DNA of 5,573 nucleotides from Chloroflexota bacterium (lineage in GTDB: Bacteria; Chloroflexota; UBA6077): contig JAJYKO010000304.1 of NCBI GenBank assembly GCA_021788565.1, positions 1,230 through 6,802 on the forward strand, given 5' to 3'. Below the pieces are notes generated by a model that saw only the letters and a list, made by a program, of their open reading frames with translations, was not told where the DNA came from and made no database searches. The position numbers were made by a program, and so were the translations under genes. Below are positions 5,060 to 5,573 of the stretch, in pieces. The stretch's first letter is position 1; each line of letters begins with the position of its first letter.

Positions 5060-5573
5060 TCATCCTCCAGGTCTGCCGATGCCGCGGCCGAAGCCGCCGC
5101 CACCGACGTTTATCCTCGGCTGAGCGACGGATGTGGTGGGAATGATCACCTGTTCCCCCGGCTTCAGCCCTGAGGTTATCACCACCTGTGTGTCATTCTG
5201 CGCTCCGATCTGTACCGGCTTCACCTCAGGCTTGGCGCCCTTGCCAGCCGGTAGCACCTCCACCGTGTGCGTCTGGCCCCGAGTAGTGACGGCCCGCAGC
5301 GGCAGCAGCAGGACGTTGTTCTCTCGCTGGGTCTGGATGGTCACGGTAGCGCTCATTCCTCCTTTTAGAGTCGACGGTGGATTGGTCACGTTTACCGAAA
5401 CCAGGTAGCTCACCACCCCCTGAGTGGCGGTGCCCGAGGGGGAAATGGCTGTGACCTTGCCATCCAGCGTTGTGCCTGGGAGGGCATCGAAGGTGACCGT
5501 GGCCGGCTGGCCCACTTTCAGCTTGGCCACGTCGGTCTCATCGACCGTGCCATCTATCCGTATCGCGCTCGGG
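5060..5573 (-). CDS. RND/MacA-like periplasmic adaptor subunit (HlyD family), C-terminal part
   Basis: This is the last 170 codons of a membrane fusion protein; the gene continues beyond the right edge, so the N-terminal anchor, coiled-coil hairpin and most of the lipoyl domain are not seen. What remains is the beta-barrel domain, with the family-typical DGTVDETDVAKLKVGQPATV (8-26 of the visible part) and the DGKVTAISPSG strand, then the membrane-proximal domain (about 85-145) with VLLLPLRAV and VVITSGLKPGEQVII. It ends in a glycine-rich tail, NVGGGGFGRGIGRPGG. Such proteins link an inner-membrane ABC or RND transporter to an exit duct or, in single-membrane bacteria, assist ABC exporters of the MacB type. 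The transporter genes are not in the window; they would lie upstream of this gene to the right, or elsewhere. A GTG at 5530 is in frame but internal to the beta-barrel motif, so it is not the start. The tail end abuts the composite hairpin. Confidence 0.9.
   Translation of the reverse strand, partial: PSAIRIDGTVDETDVAKLKVGQPATVTFDALPGTTLDGKVTAISPSGTATQGVVSYLVSVNVTNPPSTLKGGMSATVTIQTQRENNVLLLPLRAVTTRGQTHTVEVLPAGKGAKPEVKPVQIGAQNDTQVVITSGLKPGEQVIIPTTSVAQPRINVGGGGFGRGIGRPGG

Overview
The window is a GC-rich bacterial chromosomal segment with five protein-coding genes, one of them cut by the right edge. The best guess for the host is a free-living, high-GC, non-proteobacterial bacterium, possibly Chloroflexota. 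This rests on the gene style (a minimal MoxR-DUF58-VWA cluster and a short membrane-anchored trypsin-like protease) and on the intergenic hairpin with a GTAGGGGCGGA core, which resembles dispersed repeats I recall from that phylum. No rRNA or strongly taxon-specific gene is present, so the assignment is weak.

Layout. Bases 1-249 hold no convincing gene. They contain several GC-rich inverted and direct repeats and end at an intrinsic terminator (250-277) that serves the minus strand. A hemerythrin HHE-domain protein follows on the minus strand (298-849). The divergent intergenic region (850-1039) carries two neighbouring inverted repeats, a plausible -10 box for the hemerythrin gene and the poorly defined start of the next gene. 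On the plus strand come an HtrA/DegP-like protease with one N-terminal membrane anchor and no PDZ domain (about 1040-1927), a MoxR-family AAA+ ATPase (1993-3009), a DUF58 protein (2990-3916, overlapping MoxR by 20 nt) and a membrane-anchored von Willebrand factor A protein of BatA type (3950-4966). A composite hairpin (4978-5050) separates this run from the C-terminal part of an RND/MacA-like periplasmic adaptor subunit on the minus strand (5060 to beyond 5573).

How they fit together. MoxR, DUF58 and VWA proteins commonly occur together: the ATPase is thought to act as a chaperone that remodels or assembles the metal-binding DUF58/VWA partners at the membrane. The same-strand envelope protease lies 65 nt upstream and may share the transcript, which would suggest an envelope-maintenance role; this is inference. 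The hemerythrin gene is a separate divergent unit, probably concerned with oxygen, nitric oxide, iron or oxidative stress. The adaptor belongs to an efflux or export system whose other parts lie outside the window.

I see no phage, transposase, CRISPR, toxin-antitoxin or recognisable new defence system. All complete genes have intact family motifs. The items most worth checking are the composite hairpin, the paired inverted repeats in the divergent promoter region, and a possible 18-codon leader ORF whose stop overlaps the moxR-family start codon.
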